Positions 17,820 to 26,600 of a stretch of DNA of 64,000 bases are shown piece by piece; the stretch's first letter is position 1, and the number at the start of each line of letters is the position of its first letter. The stretch is from UBA2357 sp046295975 (GTDB lineage Bacteria; Pseudomonadota; Gammaproteobacteria; Burkholderiales; Rhodocyclaceae). The stretch is taken from NCBI GenBank assembly GCA_046295975.1, contig JBKBMG010000017.1:1-64000 (forward strand), written 5' to 3'. Under the pieces are notes generated by a model. That model saw only the letters and a program-made list of their open reading frames with translations. It made no database searches and was not told the DNA's origin. A program made the position numbers and the translations under genes.

Positions 17820-19394
17820 ATGACTTCCGAACTTCTCGTCGATCTGTCGCGGCTGCAGTTCGCGGCCACGGCGATGTATCACTTCCTGTTCGTACCGCTC
17901 ACCCTAGGCATGGTGTGGATGCTGGTAATCATGGAGAGCACCTATGTGATGACCGGCAAGGTCATCTACAAGGACATGACCCGTTTCTGGGGCAAGCTCT
18001 TCGGCATCAACTTCGCGCTTGGCGTCACCACCGGCATCACCATGGAGTTCCAGTTCGGCATGAACTGGGCGTACTACTCGCACTACGTCGGCGACATTTT
18101 CGGCGCGCCGCTGGCGATCGAAGGGCTGATGGCGTTTTTCCTGGAATCGACCTTCATCGGCCTGTTCTTCTTCGGCTGGGACCGCCTGTCTCGCAAGCAA
18201 CACCTTGCGGTGACGATTTTGATGGCAATCGCCACCAACCTGTCGGCGCTGTGGATTCTGGTGGCGAACGGCTGGATGCAGGATCCGGTGGGTGCGAGCT
18301 TCAACTACGAGACGATGCGCATGGAGCTGGCGAGCTTCGGGGAAGTGTTGTTCAACCCCACGGCCCAGGCCAAGTTCGTGCATACGGTTTCGGCCGGCTA
18401 TGTGACCGGGGCAATGTTCGTGCTGTCGATCTCCGCCTGGTATCTGCTCAAGGGGCGCGACGTCGAGTTCGCCAAGCGCTCGTTCCGTATCGCCGCGGCC
18501 TTTGGCTTTGCCTCGGTGTGCTCGGTGATCGTGCTCGGCGACGAGTCGGGCTACGTGGTCACGGAATCGCAGCAGACCAAGCTCGCGGCGATGGAGGCCA
18601 TGTGGGAGACCGAGCCGGCTCCGGCGTCCTTCAACGTGGTGGCCTGGCCCAACGAGGCGGAGATGAAGAACGACTTTGCCGTGCACGTGCCGTGGCTGAT
18701 GGGCCTGATCGGGACACGCTCCTGGGACACGGAGATTCCGGGGCTGCGCGAGATCATGGCGAAGAACCGGCTGCGCATCGAGCACGGTGTGGAAGCGGTC
18801 AAGCTGCTCGACGCGCTGCGCGCCGATCCGCGCAACGATGCGCTGCGCGAAGCCTTCGACGCGGTCCGCGACGACCTCGGCTTCGGCCTGCTGGTGAAGC
18901 GCTACGCCGACGACATGAACGCGGTCACTCCGCAGATGATGGACCAGGCGGCACGCGACACCATTCCTGCAGTGGCGCCGCTGTTCTGGAGCTTCCGCAT
19001 CATGGTGGCGCTGGGCTTCGCGATGCTGGTGCTGTTCGCGATCGCCTTGTACAGCTCGGTGAAGGGCGACTTCGCCCAACGCCCGCGCCTGCTCAAGTGG
19101 GCGCTGTGGTTCCTGCCGGTGCCCTGGGTGGCCGCCGAGCTGGGCTGGTTCGTGGCCGAGTACGGACGCCAGCCCTGGACCGTGTATGGCGTGCTGCCCA
19201 CCCACGTATCCGTATCGACGTTGTCGGAGGCCAGCTTGTGGGGCTCGCTGGCAGGTTTCGTCGGTTTCTACACCGTGCTGATCGTTGTGGAGATGTACCT
19301 GATGATCAAGTTTGCCCGCCTCGGCCCGGGCAGCCTCGGCACCGGCCGCTACCTGAACGAACCGGCGCATGCCGGCGAACCGGCCCACGCCTGA
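17820..19394 (+). CDS. cydA: Cytochrome bd ubiquinol oxidase subunit I
   Basis: A 524-residue inner-membrane protein that oxidises ubiquinol and reduces O2 at a haem b/d centre. H21 and H188 align with the haem b595 (H19) and b558 (H186) ligands of Escherichia coli CydA; E101 and E109 correspond to the proton-channel residues E99 and E107. GRQPW near residue 452 is the conserved CydA signature before the last helices. The length points to the long-Q-loop type. It heads the operon cydA-cydB-cydX, is transcribed away from a sigma-54 activator, and probably provides a sulfide- and NO-resistant oxidase. Confidence 0.97.
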   Translation: MTSELLVDLSRLQFAATAMYHFLFVPLTLGMVWMLVIMESTYVMTGKVIYKDMTRFWGKLFGINFALGVTTGITMEFQFGMNWAYYSHYVGDIFGAPLAIEGLMAFFLESTFIGLFFFGWDRLSRKQHLAVTILMAIATNLSALWILVANGWMQDPVGASFNYETMRMELASFGEVLFNPTAQAKFVHTVSAGYVTGAMFVLSISAWYLLKGRDVEFAKRSFRIAAAFGFASVCSVIVLGDESGYVVTESQQTKLAAMEAMWETEPAPASFNVVAWPNEAEMKNDFAVHVPWLMGLIGTRSWDTEIPGLREIMAKNRLRIEHGVEAVKLLDALRADPRNDALREAFDAVRDDLGFGLLVKRYADDMNAVTPQMMDQAARDTIPAVAPLFWSFRIMVALGFAMLVLFAIALYSSVKGDFAQRPRLLKWALWFLPVPWVAAELGWFVAEYGRQPWTVYGVLPTHVSVSTLSEASLWGSLAGFVGFYTVLIVVEMYLMIKFARLGPGSLGTGRYLNEPAHAGEPAHA

Positions 19395-19410
19395 AGGAGG
19401 AATCCGGATC

Positions 19411-20550
19411 ATGATTTTCGACTATCCGACGATCAAGCTCATCTGGTGGCTGTTGGTCGGCGTGCTGCTGATCGGCTTCGCCATCATGGACGGTCACGAC
19501 ATGGGCGTGGGCACGCTGCTGCCCTTTGCCGGGCGTGACGACGAGGAGCGCCGCATCATCATCAACACCGTCGGCCCGCACTGGGACGGCAACCAGGTGT
19601 GGTTCATCACCGGCGGCGGGGCGATCTTCGCCGCCTGGCCCATCGTCTACGCGACCTCGTTCTCCGGGTTCTACTGGGCCATGCTGGCGGTGCTGTGGGC
19701 ACTGTTCTTCCGCCCGGTCGGCTTCGACTACCGCAGCAAGATCCACAACGCGACATGGCGCAAGACCTGGGACTGGGGGCTGTTCATAGGTGGCGCGGTG
19801 CCGCCGCTGATCTTCGGCGTGGCCTTTGGCAACCTGCTGCAGGGCGTACCCTTCCACTTCGACACCCTGCTGGTGCCCTACTACACCGGCTCGTTCTGGG
19901 CGCTCCTCAACCCCTTTGCGCTGCTGTGCGGCGTGGTGTCCTCCGCCATGATCACCCTGCACGGGGCGGTGTACCTGATGCACCGTACCGAAGGCGAGAT
20001 CCAGCACCGCAGTCGCAACGCAGCGATGATCGCCGGCGTCGTGATGCTGGCCGGATTCACCCTGGCGGGCATCTGGGTGCAGTGGATACCGGGCTACGCC
20101 GTCGCCTCGGCGCTCGACCCGGCGGCCCTGCCCAACCCGCTCGCAAAGGAAGTGGTACGCACCGCCGGCGCATGGATGAACAACTACCGCGACATGCCGC
20201 TCACCCTGCTGGTGCCGCTGCTCGCCTACCTGGCCGGGGGTGCCACGCTGTGGCTGGCGGCGCGCGGTCGCAGCTTGGGCGCCTTCGTCGCCTCGTCGCT
20301 GGCCATCACCGGCGTCATCGGCACCGCCGGGGTGTCGATGTTTCCCTTCGTGATGCCTTCGTCCTCCACCCCGGCCGCCAGCCTCACGGTGTGGGACGCC
20401 GCCTCCAGCCACCTGACCTTGACCATCATGTTCTGGGCGACGCTGATCTTCATGCCCATCATCATTGCCTATACCAGTTGGGCCTACAAGGTGATGGCCG
20501 GCAAGGTCACCGCAGCCTACATCCGCGAGAACGAACACTCGGCCTATTGA
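19411..20550 (+). CDS. cydB: Cytochrome bd ubiquinol oxidase subunit II
   Basis: A 379-residue polytopic subunit II of cytochrome bd, with the typical start (MIFDYPTIKLIWWLLVGVLLIGFAIMDGHDMGVG) and about eight or nine membrane helices. It pairs with CydA to form the oxidase core. The ATG at 19411 has AAGGAGGAA upstream and lies 16 bases after cydA, so the two are co-translated. Confidence 0.97.
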   Translation: MIFDYPTIKLIWWLLVGVLLIGFAIMDGHDMGVGTLLPFAGRDDEERRIIINTVGPHWDGNQVWFITGGGAIFAAWPIVYATSFSGFYWAMLAVLWALFFRPVGFDYRSKIHNATWRKTWDWGLFIGGAVPPLIFGVAFGNLLQGVPFHFDTLLVPYYTGSFWALLNPFALLCGVVSSAMITLHGAVYLMHRTEGEIQHRSRNAAMIAGVVMLAGFTLAGIWVQWIPGYAVASALDPAALPNPLAKEVVRTAGAWMNNYRDMPLTLLVPLLAYLAGGATLWLAARGRSLGAFVASSLAITGVIGTAGVSMFPFVMPSSSTPAASLTVWDAASSHLTLTIMFWATLIFMPIIIAYTSWAYKVMAGKVTAAYIRENEHSAY

Positions 20551-20615
20551 GCTGATGAAGCCGAGGAAGCTTAACTGCTGAGACCGAGGAAGCGCCGAAA
20601 CTGAAGCAACTGAAC

Positions 20616-20647
20616 GTCCGGCCCCCGTTGGAGCGGGGACGCCGGAC
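20616..20647 (+). terminator. Hairpin between cydB and cydX
   Basis: GTCCGGC-CCCCG, a six-base loop, CGGGG-AC-GCCGGAC: a near-perfect 12-base-pair stem with a two-base bulge. There is no T-tract. It may be an mRNA-stabilising or attenuating hairpin that sets the cydAB to cydX ratio rather than a full terminator. Confidence 0.45.
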
Positions 20648-20663
20648 CACAAGGAGAATCAAC

Positions 20664-20765
20664 ATGTGGTATTTCGCCTGGATACTCGGTGTCGGCTTCG
20701 CCATCCTGCTCGCCATCCTCAACGCGATGTGGGGCGAGACGGAGGACGATCGCCGCAACCGCTGA
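20664..20765 (+). CDS. cydX: Cytochrome bd small subunit CydX
   Basis: A 33-residue single-helix membrane peptide whose start, MWYFAWILGVGFAILLAILNAMW, is the family signature and is followed by a charged tail (GETEDDRRNR). CydX stabilises the haem d centre of cytochrome bd. The ribosome-binding AAGGAGA lies about seven bases upstream. It lies 113 bases after cydB, with a hairpin in the gap, and 25 bases before the MBL-fold gene. Because of its size it is easily missed by gene callers. Confidence 0.93.
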   Translation: MWYFAWILGVGFAILLAILNAMWGETEDDRRNR

Positions 20766-20790
20766 GCACAAGCACGGCGCCTGGATCACC

Positions 20791-21546
20791 ATGTACTTCC
20801 GCATCCTCTCCCACCCCCCCACTCACGGTCTTGCCTACCTGCTTGCCGACAGCGACGAACGGGAAGCGGTGGTGATCGACCCCGATCCAGGCCAGTGCGA
20901 ACTGATCCGCGCCCTGCTCGACGAACGCGACCTGCACCTGCGACTGGTGTTGCGCACCCACGTGCATGCGGGCCAGGCCGGCTGTTGCGAGGCACTGTGC
21001 CGGCATACCGGCGCGAGCCTGGTGGTGGGGGCCGGCCACAGCGCACCCGCTGACGTCGGCAAACGGCCTGTGGTCGACACCTACACGGCAAGCCAACCAC
21101 CGCGCGCAGGCTCCGGCCTGCCTTCGCAGGGCACGGCACGTCGCGTCAGCCATGGCGACCATCTGGTGTTCGGCAACGAGGTGCTGCGCGTACTTGCCAC
21201 GCCTGGCCACACCCCTTGCAGCGTCAGCTATCTGTGGCGGGATCGGCTGTTCTGCGGCGACGTCTTCCACCTCGACGGCTGTCCCGCCGAGCGCCCACCC
21301 GCGAACGAGACCGACCCCGGCGCGCTGTTCGACTCCCTGACCCAGCGGCTCTTCCTGCTGCCGCTCGAAACCCTGGTATTTCCCGCTCACTCTTTGGAAG
21401 GGCGTCAGGTCACCACCATCGGCGAAGAACGCAACCGCCATGCGCGGCGAATGAGTCGGTCGAGGGAGAGCTTCGTCACCGGCGCAGTCCGCCCCCGGCA
21501 GACAGCCGCGCCCGTAGGACGCAAGCGCGGCGACAAGTCACATTGA
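20791..21546 (+). CDS. Persulfide-dioxygenase-like MBL-fold protein (ETHE1/Blh relative)
   Basis: A 251-residue metallo-beta-lactamase-fold protein. Its C-terminal PAHSLEGRQVTTIGEERN is close to the ETHE1/PDO pattern PAHDY.G...TIGEE. Iron ligands can be matched: H59 (second His of RTHVHAGQ), H140 (TPGHT) and D157 (FCGD). The usual H-x-H-x-D-H motif is H-V-H-A-G-Q here, so the second-metal Asp and His are missing. Mono-iron ETHE1 enzymes use only H-H-D for iron, so activity on glutathione persulfide remains possible. The last ~35 residues are basic and extra. The gene is in the cyd operon and faces the sqr gene. Confidence 0.7.
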   Translation: MYFRILSHPPTHGLAYLLADSDEREAVVIDPDPGQCELIRALLDERDLHLRLVLRTHVHAGQAGCCEALCRHTGASLVVGAGHSAPADVGKRPVVDTYTASQPPRAGSGLPSQGTARRVSHGDHLVFGNEVLRVLATPGHTPCSVSYLWRDRLFCGDVFHLDGCPAERPPANETDPGALFDSLTQRLFLLPLETLVFPAHSLEGRQVTTIGEERNRHARRMSRSRESFVTGAVRPRQTAAPVGRKRGDKSH

Positions 21547-21582
21547 GTTTGATTGGCCCGACCCTGAAAGCCACTGTTTACC

Positions 21583-21720
21583 GTTCGGGCTGAGCGAAGC
21601 AGGCCCCGCGTGGGCGGGGCAAAGCGAACCTTTGAAACAGGCACCTCCGCTCGCCCTGAGCCTGTCGAAGGGCAACTTCGGCAGTGCCGGGAGTCGGGCT
21701 TAGACACGCTCAGCCCGAAC
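21583..21720. repeat. REP-like palindromic repeat module
   Basis: GTTCGGGCTGAGC at 21583-21595 is the exact inverse of GCTCAGCCCGAAC at 21708-21720. Between them GCCCTGAGCCTGTCGAAGGGC (21653-21673) forms its own hairpin. These words match the extragenic palindromes dispersed in many proteobacterial genomes (GTTCGGGCTGAGC...GTCGAAG). The module lies between convergent genes and may end transcription in both directions. Confidence 0.6.
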
Positions 21721-21807
21721 GACATGTGATTTCAAGATAGTCAGCAATGGCGTTGCGAAGGCCCAAAGCCTGCGCAAACTGACCAGGGGAAACCCAGGCC
21801 GGCCGAC

Positions 21808-22167
21808 TCAGCCCTGAGTCGGCTTGCGTCGCGCAGCCATCCAGCCGAACGCAGCGTATACGAGGATCACCGTACCGGCCACCCCGGCGCCGAACACCAG
21901 TGCGATCAGGAACCAGTCGGCCGGACCGCCAGCGTCGGTGAAGCCGGATGAGGACACCTTGGCCATCAACACCAGGGCCGCCACGCCGCCGGCCAGGCCG
22001 GCCAGTTCGGCGCGCACCAACCGACGCGCCACGATGCCCTTTTCGCGCACCAGCAATGCCACGAACGCCAGCGTGCCGCCGACCGCCAGCAGAATCAGCA
22101 ACCACAGCAGCGGCCCGAGCATTTCCTGGAACACCGCGAGCAGGACGAAAGGATCGAGTTCTTTCAT
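21808..22167 (-). CDS. Small membrane protein (DUF5368-like)
   Basis: A 119-residue protein with three predicted membrane helices (~10-40, 52-70, 83-110) and charged loops. It resembles the DUF5368 family, which has no known function. It starts 13 bases after the sqr stop, so it is the second gene of the sqr unit. It may anchor the reductase to the membrane or take part in sulfur handling; that is inference from position. Confidence 0.6.
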   Translation of the reverse strand: MKELDPFVLLAVFQEMLGPLLWLLILLAVGGTLAFVALLVREKGIVARRLVRAELAGLAGGVAALVLMAKVSSSGFTDAGGPADWFLIALVFGAGVAGTVILVYAAFGWMAARRKPTQG

Positions 22168-22180
22168 GATCGTGACTCCT

Positions 22181-23533
22181 TCAGGCGCGGCCGCGCAGCA
22201 TGCTGAGGTAGGTGGGCTTGAGCGCCATGGTCTTCATCACCCAGCTGATCCACAATTCTTCCAGGGGCGCGATCACGCCCGGGAAGGACGGCACCAGGTT
22301 GTCCTTGTAGTCGAACTCCACCAGCATCGCCTGGCCAAGACGGGTGATCAGCGGGCATGAGGTGTAGCCGCTGTAGACCTCGGACGACTGGCGTCCCTCG
22401 ATATCGGCGATGAGGTGATCCACCGCCACCGGCACCTGCCATTTCACGCTTGCGGCGGTCTTGCCCTTGGGCACCCCCGCCACGTCGCCCACCCCGAACA
22501 CGTTGGGAAAGCGCGCATGACGCAGGTTGTCGCGCGACACCTCGAGCCAGCCCTCGTCCCCCCACGGGCCGGTCTGCCAAGGCAACGCACTGTTGCGGAT
22601 GGGGTCGGGCGCACGCATGGGCGGAATCACGTTGATGAAGTCGTAGGGCTGCTCCACCATGCCGTCCGGCGTGGCAAAGCGCGCCAGCTTGCGCCCGGGA
22701 TCCAACGACTTCAGCACCCGCTCGTAGTGCACCTTCACGCCACGGTCCTGGTACAGCATCCGCACCTTTTCGGAAACGATGGGCACGCTGAACAAGGCCT
22801 TGTTGTGGGCGTGGTAGATCAGCTCCGCCTTGCCGCGATTGCCCCGGCGGCGCAGGTGGTCGTCGGTGATGAATGTGTATTTGAGCGGTGCGCCGGCGCA
22901 CTTCATCTCCGTCGCGGGCCGCAGGAACACGCCCACCCCGCCGCGATCGGCAAAGTCCGACATTGCGCGCCAGGTGGCCTCGGCCTTGGCCGGGCTGTGG
23001 TAGATGCTGCCCAGTCCGTCACGCCCGATGCGCTCGACGTCCATGCCCTCGATCGCGTCATAGTCGAGCTTGAGGCCGGTGGCGACGATCAGGTAGTCGT
23101 AGGGTACCGCCCGGCCGCTTTCGGTAACCACCTGGTTGCCCTCGGGGTCGAATTCCGCCACCCGCTCCTCCACCCAGTCCACGCCCCTGGGCAGGTAGTC
23201 GCGGGTGGCCGACACCACGTACGACGATGGCTTGATGCCCGCCGCAACGAGGGTGAAGCCGGGCTGGTAGAAGTGTTCCTTGCGCGCGTCGATCAAGGTG
23301 ATGCGCGCTCCGTCCAGGCGCTGCGCCAGATGCGAAGCCGCAGTCAGGCCGGCGGCCCCCGCCCCCGCAATGGCGATGCGGGCCGTGGTCTTCACCCGCG
23401 CCGCAGCCCGTGCGGGCGTGGGCGACAACACCGCGGCCGCCGCCCCCGCTGCCCCCAACATCAAGAACGAGCGGCGATCGAGCCGATCGGGGCCGACCGC
23501 CTTCAAGGCGTTGGCCAAAGTGTGCTTGTCCAT
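22181..23533 (-). CDS. Sulfide:quinone oxidoreductase-like flavoprotein with Tat signal
   Basis: A 450-residue FAD-dependent disulfide-reductase-type protein. Rossmann GAGAAG (~57-62), the motif TEMKCAGAPLKYTF with C212, and GYTSCPLITRLGQAMLVEFDY with C393 match SQR, including the human SQOR-type pattern GYTSCPL. C212/C393 would be the sulfide-oxidising pair. Residues 20-46 (RRSFLMLGAAGAAAAVLSPTPARAAA) look like a twin-arginine signal, as in periplasmic FccB-type proteins, which is unusual for SQR. The ATG at 23533 has AGGAGG upstream. The gene is followed by a small membrane protein. Confidence 0.85.
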   Translation of the reverse strand: MDKHTLANALKAVGPDRLDRRSFLMLGAAGAAAAVLSPTPARAAARVKTTARIAIAGAGAAGLTAASHLAQRLDGARITLIDARKEHFYQPGFTLVAAGIKPSSYVVSATRDYLPRGVDWVEERVAEFDPEGNQVVTESGRAVPYDYLIVATGLKLDYDAIEGMDVERIGRDGLGSIYHSPAKAEATWRAMSDFADRGGVGVFLRPATEMKCAGAPLKYTFITDDHLRRRGNRGKAELIYHAHNKALFSVPIVSEKVRMLYQDRGVKVHYERVLKSLDPGRKLARFATPDGMVEQPYDFINVIPPMRAPDPIRNSALPWQTGPWGDEGWLEVSRDNLRHARFPNVFGVGDVAGVPKGKTAASVKWQVPVAVDHLIADIEGRQSSEVYSGYTSCPLITRLGQAMLVEFDYKDNLVPSFPGVIAPLEELWISWVMKTMALKPTYLSMLRGRA

Positions 23534-23563
23534 GGTCTCCTCCTGAAACACACAGCAACAATT

Positions 23564-23583
23564 ATATAATTATGTGCTTATAT
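23564..23583. promoter_or_regulatory. AT-rich inverted repeat upstream of sqr
   Basis: ATATAA-N8-TTATAT, a 20-base symmetric site in an otherwise GC-rich sequence, lies about 30-50 bases before the sqr start and overlaps the probable -10 area. AT-rich sites of this form are bound by ArsR-type persulfide repressors (BigR/SqrR/YgaV group). No such gene adjoins it here, so the regulator is unknown. Confidence 0.45.
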
Positions 23584-23692
23584 TCTGGAGTTTAAAAGAC
23601 CCTTGCGCAAGTACGGGCTGAAAGATGATGAACGAGCCTGATCCGAACAAAGGCGATGGCCTCACTCGGATCAGGCTCAGGAGCGCGACGGC

Positions 23693-26600
23693 TCAGGGTG
23701 CGCTCGTCGCGCTCGCCCCATGTTTGTCCGCCCCTTCCGTCACGGCACGGCGCGGCGGCAGCGGCGCGAAGTAGCCGACCGCGAGCAACAACACGCCCAC
23801 CCCAATGAACGACACGATGCGCTCCAGCCCACCCCGGCCGCCGAGCTCGACGAAGAGCAACTTCAGTACCACCACCGCGATCAAGGCCGCGCCCACGATC
23901 CACAGCTCGCGCCGCGCACGCGCATGGCCCAAACCCATCAGGCCGATGGCGATCGAGGTCCACACCAGCGACAACCCGGCCTGCACCTGCATCGACCGCA
24001 GCACATCCTCGAGCCGGAACGGTACGCCGCCCCAATGGTGTGCCGCACGGCACACCGCCAGCGTGGCCAGCGCGAACAGACTCGCCCCCAGCGTCAGGCG
24101 CAATACCCGCAGCACGTCGTCGGCACGCCAGCCGAGGCGGCCCAGCCACCCGGGCCGCGCCGCCGCGTATTGCGTCCACGCCGCCCCCCCGAGCAGCGCG
24201 AACACCGCCCCAAGCTCCAGCGGATTCAACAGCGGCACATAGGGCAAGGGCCTGGCCGTACCATCGCTGCCCAGGTTGGCAAGCCAGAACCAGCCCAGCA
24301 TCAGCATCGCCAGCGGCGCGGCGGCCCACAGGCGGTAGGCCTCCGCATGGGCCGACACCGGCCACGGCAGGCGCGACGCGCGGGCGGCCAGCCATAGCCA
24401 TGAGGCCGGCAGCACCGCCCACGCCAGCCAGCGCCAGGCGCTGCCCGCGCTCCCCCCAGCCACCGCAGTCCCGCCATCCCAGGCACGCGCAACAAAGTCG
24501 AGCTGCAAGGTGCCGACCAGCAGCAGCAGCCACAATCCCACCACATGCGCGGCCCGGCACGCAGCGGCGGGCAACATGCCCCCGACTCGGCGCAACTGGA
24601 AGAGGTGGGCCGCGAACACCGCCGCCCATGCCACCCAACCCAGGCTGGCAGCCGGGTGATAGTCAGGCCGCCAGGCCAGCGCCAGGGCGAACGCTGCCAG
24701 CGGCACCAGCAGGCTGCCGCTGGCGGCCAGCGCCCGCCACTGCAACCGGCCCGCAACGCTGGCTGCAATAAAGCTACTGACGGCCAGCACCGCCAGCACC
24801 GCGGCCAGCCGGTAGTCCAGCGCGACGAAGCGCAAGGCCTCACCCGCCCCGGACCACAGCCACCAACCCACACCAACGGCCAGCGCCGCGCGCATCATCG
24901 GCCCGGCGGCGCTGAAGGCCGGTGCGCGGGCCACGTCGGGCGTGCCCTGGCCCACCGTTCCGTCGCCGTACGCACGCGCGCGTTGCAGTCGCCACGCGAC
25001 ATACAAGGCCGTGGCCGCCAACGCAAAGGGGGCCCAGAAATCCAGATGCGCCAGCACCGCCCGCCCCTCGCCGCTCAACCAGCCGGTGCCGGCCAGACTC
25101 GCGGAGAAATGCATGACCCCGGCCAGCGCATGCACGCCGAAACCGCAGTACACCAGCGCCCCCTCGCGCAGACGCAACCCGGCCAGCACCGTCGCCGCCC
25201 CTGCCAGTGCCCAGGCCGGCACCAGCGGGCCTGGGTCCAGCAGCAACGGGGGCAACAGGTAGAACGCAATCGCGCCAGCGCATGCGAACCACGGTCCCAG
25301 TTCGCGTTCCCGCGCGGATACCGCGGCTGCATTGCCGCGCAAAACGGCGTAGCAGACGGCCAACGCCGCGCCGATCAACACGGCCCCGAGCGGCGCGCCC
25401 GCCAGCACCGTTTCCTGGCCCGGCGCAAGCGTCGCGAGGTATGCCAGCGTCGCCCCGCCCATCACCAGCAGAGCGAAGATCCGCCCCAGCGGTCGTCGCT
25501 GGCGCACGCTCAGCCAGTAGATGCCGGCCGCCTCCACCGCCCACGCCGCCGAGGTCCACTGCGCGTCCAGGCCCAGCGGCACGGCCAGGGTCGCGAACAC
25601 CACCCCCAGCGCCAGGCAGGTTTCGGTGAGCAAGGCCACCCGACCGCCGCCGCGGCGCGCCAGCCCCCACGCCAGCAACAGGTAGAAGCCACCAAGCGCC
25701 GCGGCGCTCAGCGCCGCGCCATGTTCGAAGTGACGCACGATCGCATACTGCACGCCGAAGCCCACCAGCGGCGGGCCGAACATCACCGTCGCGTCCACGT
25801 AATCGCCCTGGCGCCACGACCACTTGAGCATGGCCTCCCGCCCTGCCGGCGGTGCGTCCCCGTCCAGCAGCCGGCGCCGCGCGAACAACAGGCCGATGGC
25901 GACGAACATCAGCATGAACGCCACCAGGAACGCCTGTGCCGACGCGTAGTGCTCCACCCGGTAGGCCGCCGCGGTCCACAGCCCGAACAGCCCGAAGGTA
26001 CCGGCGAAACCCACCAGATTGAGCAGACGCCAGGCCTTGAACCAGGCAATCGCAAGCAGGCCGGCGTCCAGTAGCAGGATGTAGGCGAACAACGCAACGT
26101 GGCTGCCGCCACCGGACGAAGCCAGCAAGGGCGCGGCGAACCCGCCCAACGCCGCCGCCACCGCCAGGCCGAGCGCGTTCTGCATCACCGCCAGCAGCGC
26201 CGAGGCGGTGGTCACCGCCACGAGCAGGGCAAACGCGATGGGCGGCTCGATCAGACCATGCAAGCGCATCGCCGAAAATACCGTCAGGTACAACACCCCC
26301 ACCCCCGTGCCCTGCAGCACCAGCGCGTAGCCGGCGCGCCGGCGCCGCAGCCAGGCGCCCAAGCCAAGCAGGGCGAAGGCGCAGGCGCCGACACCGAAGT
26401 AACGCGCTTCGATCGGCACCACCATTCCCTCGGTGGCGTAGCGCAACAGAAAGGCCAACCCCAGGAACAACAGCACCGCGCCCACCCGCAACACGGTGTT
26501 GCCGCCCAACAGCCAGTCGCGGGCGGCCGCCCAGGCCCGCGCGCCGATGTCCCCCAGCGGATCACCGGTACCGCTGGCGGGCTCCGGCACCACCAGGTCG

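Noticed and set aside
23534..23620. Sigma-54 promoter for the sqr-like gene
   Set aside because: A TTGC word is present but no GG pair lies at the right distance upstream. The AT-rich palindrome is better explained as a repressor site.
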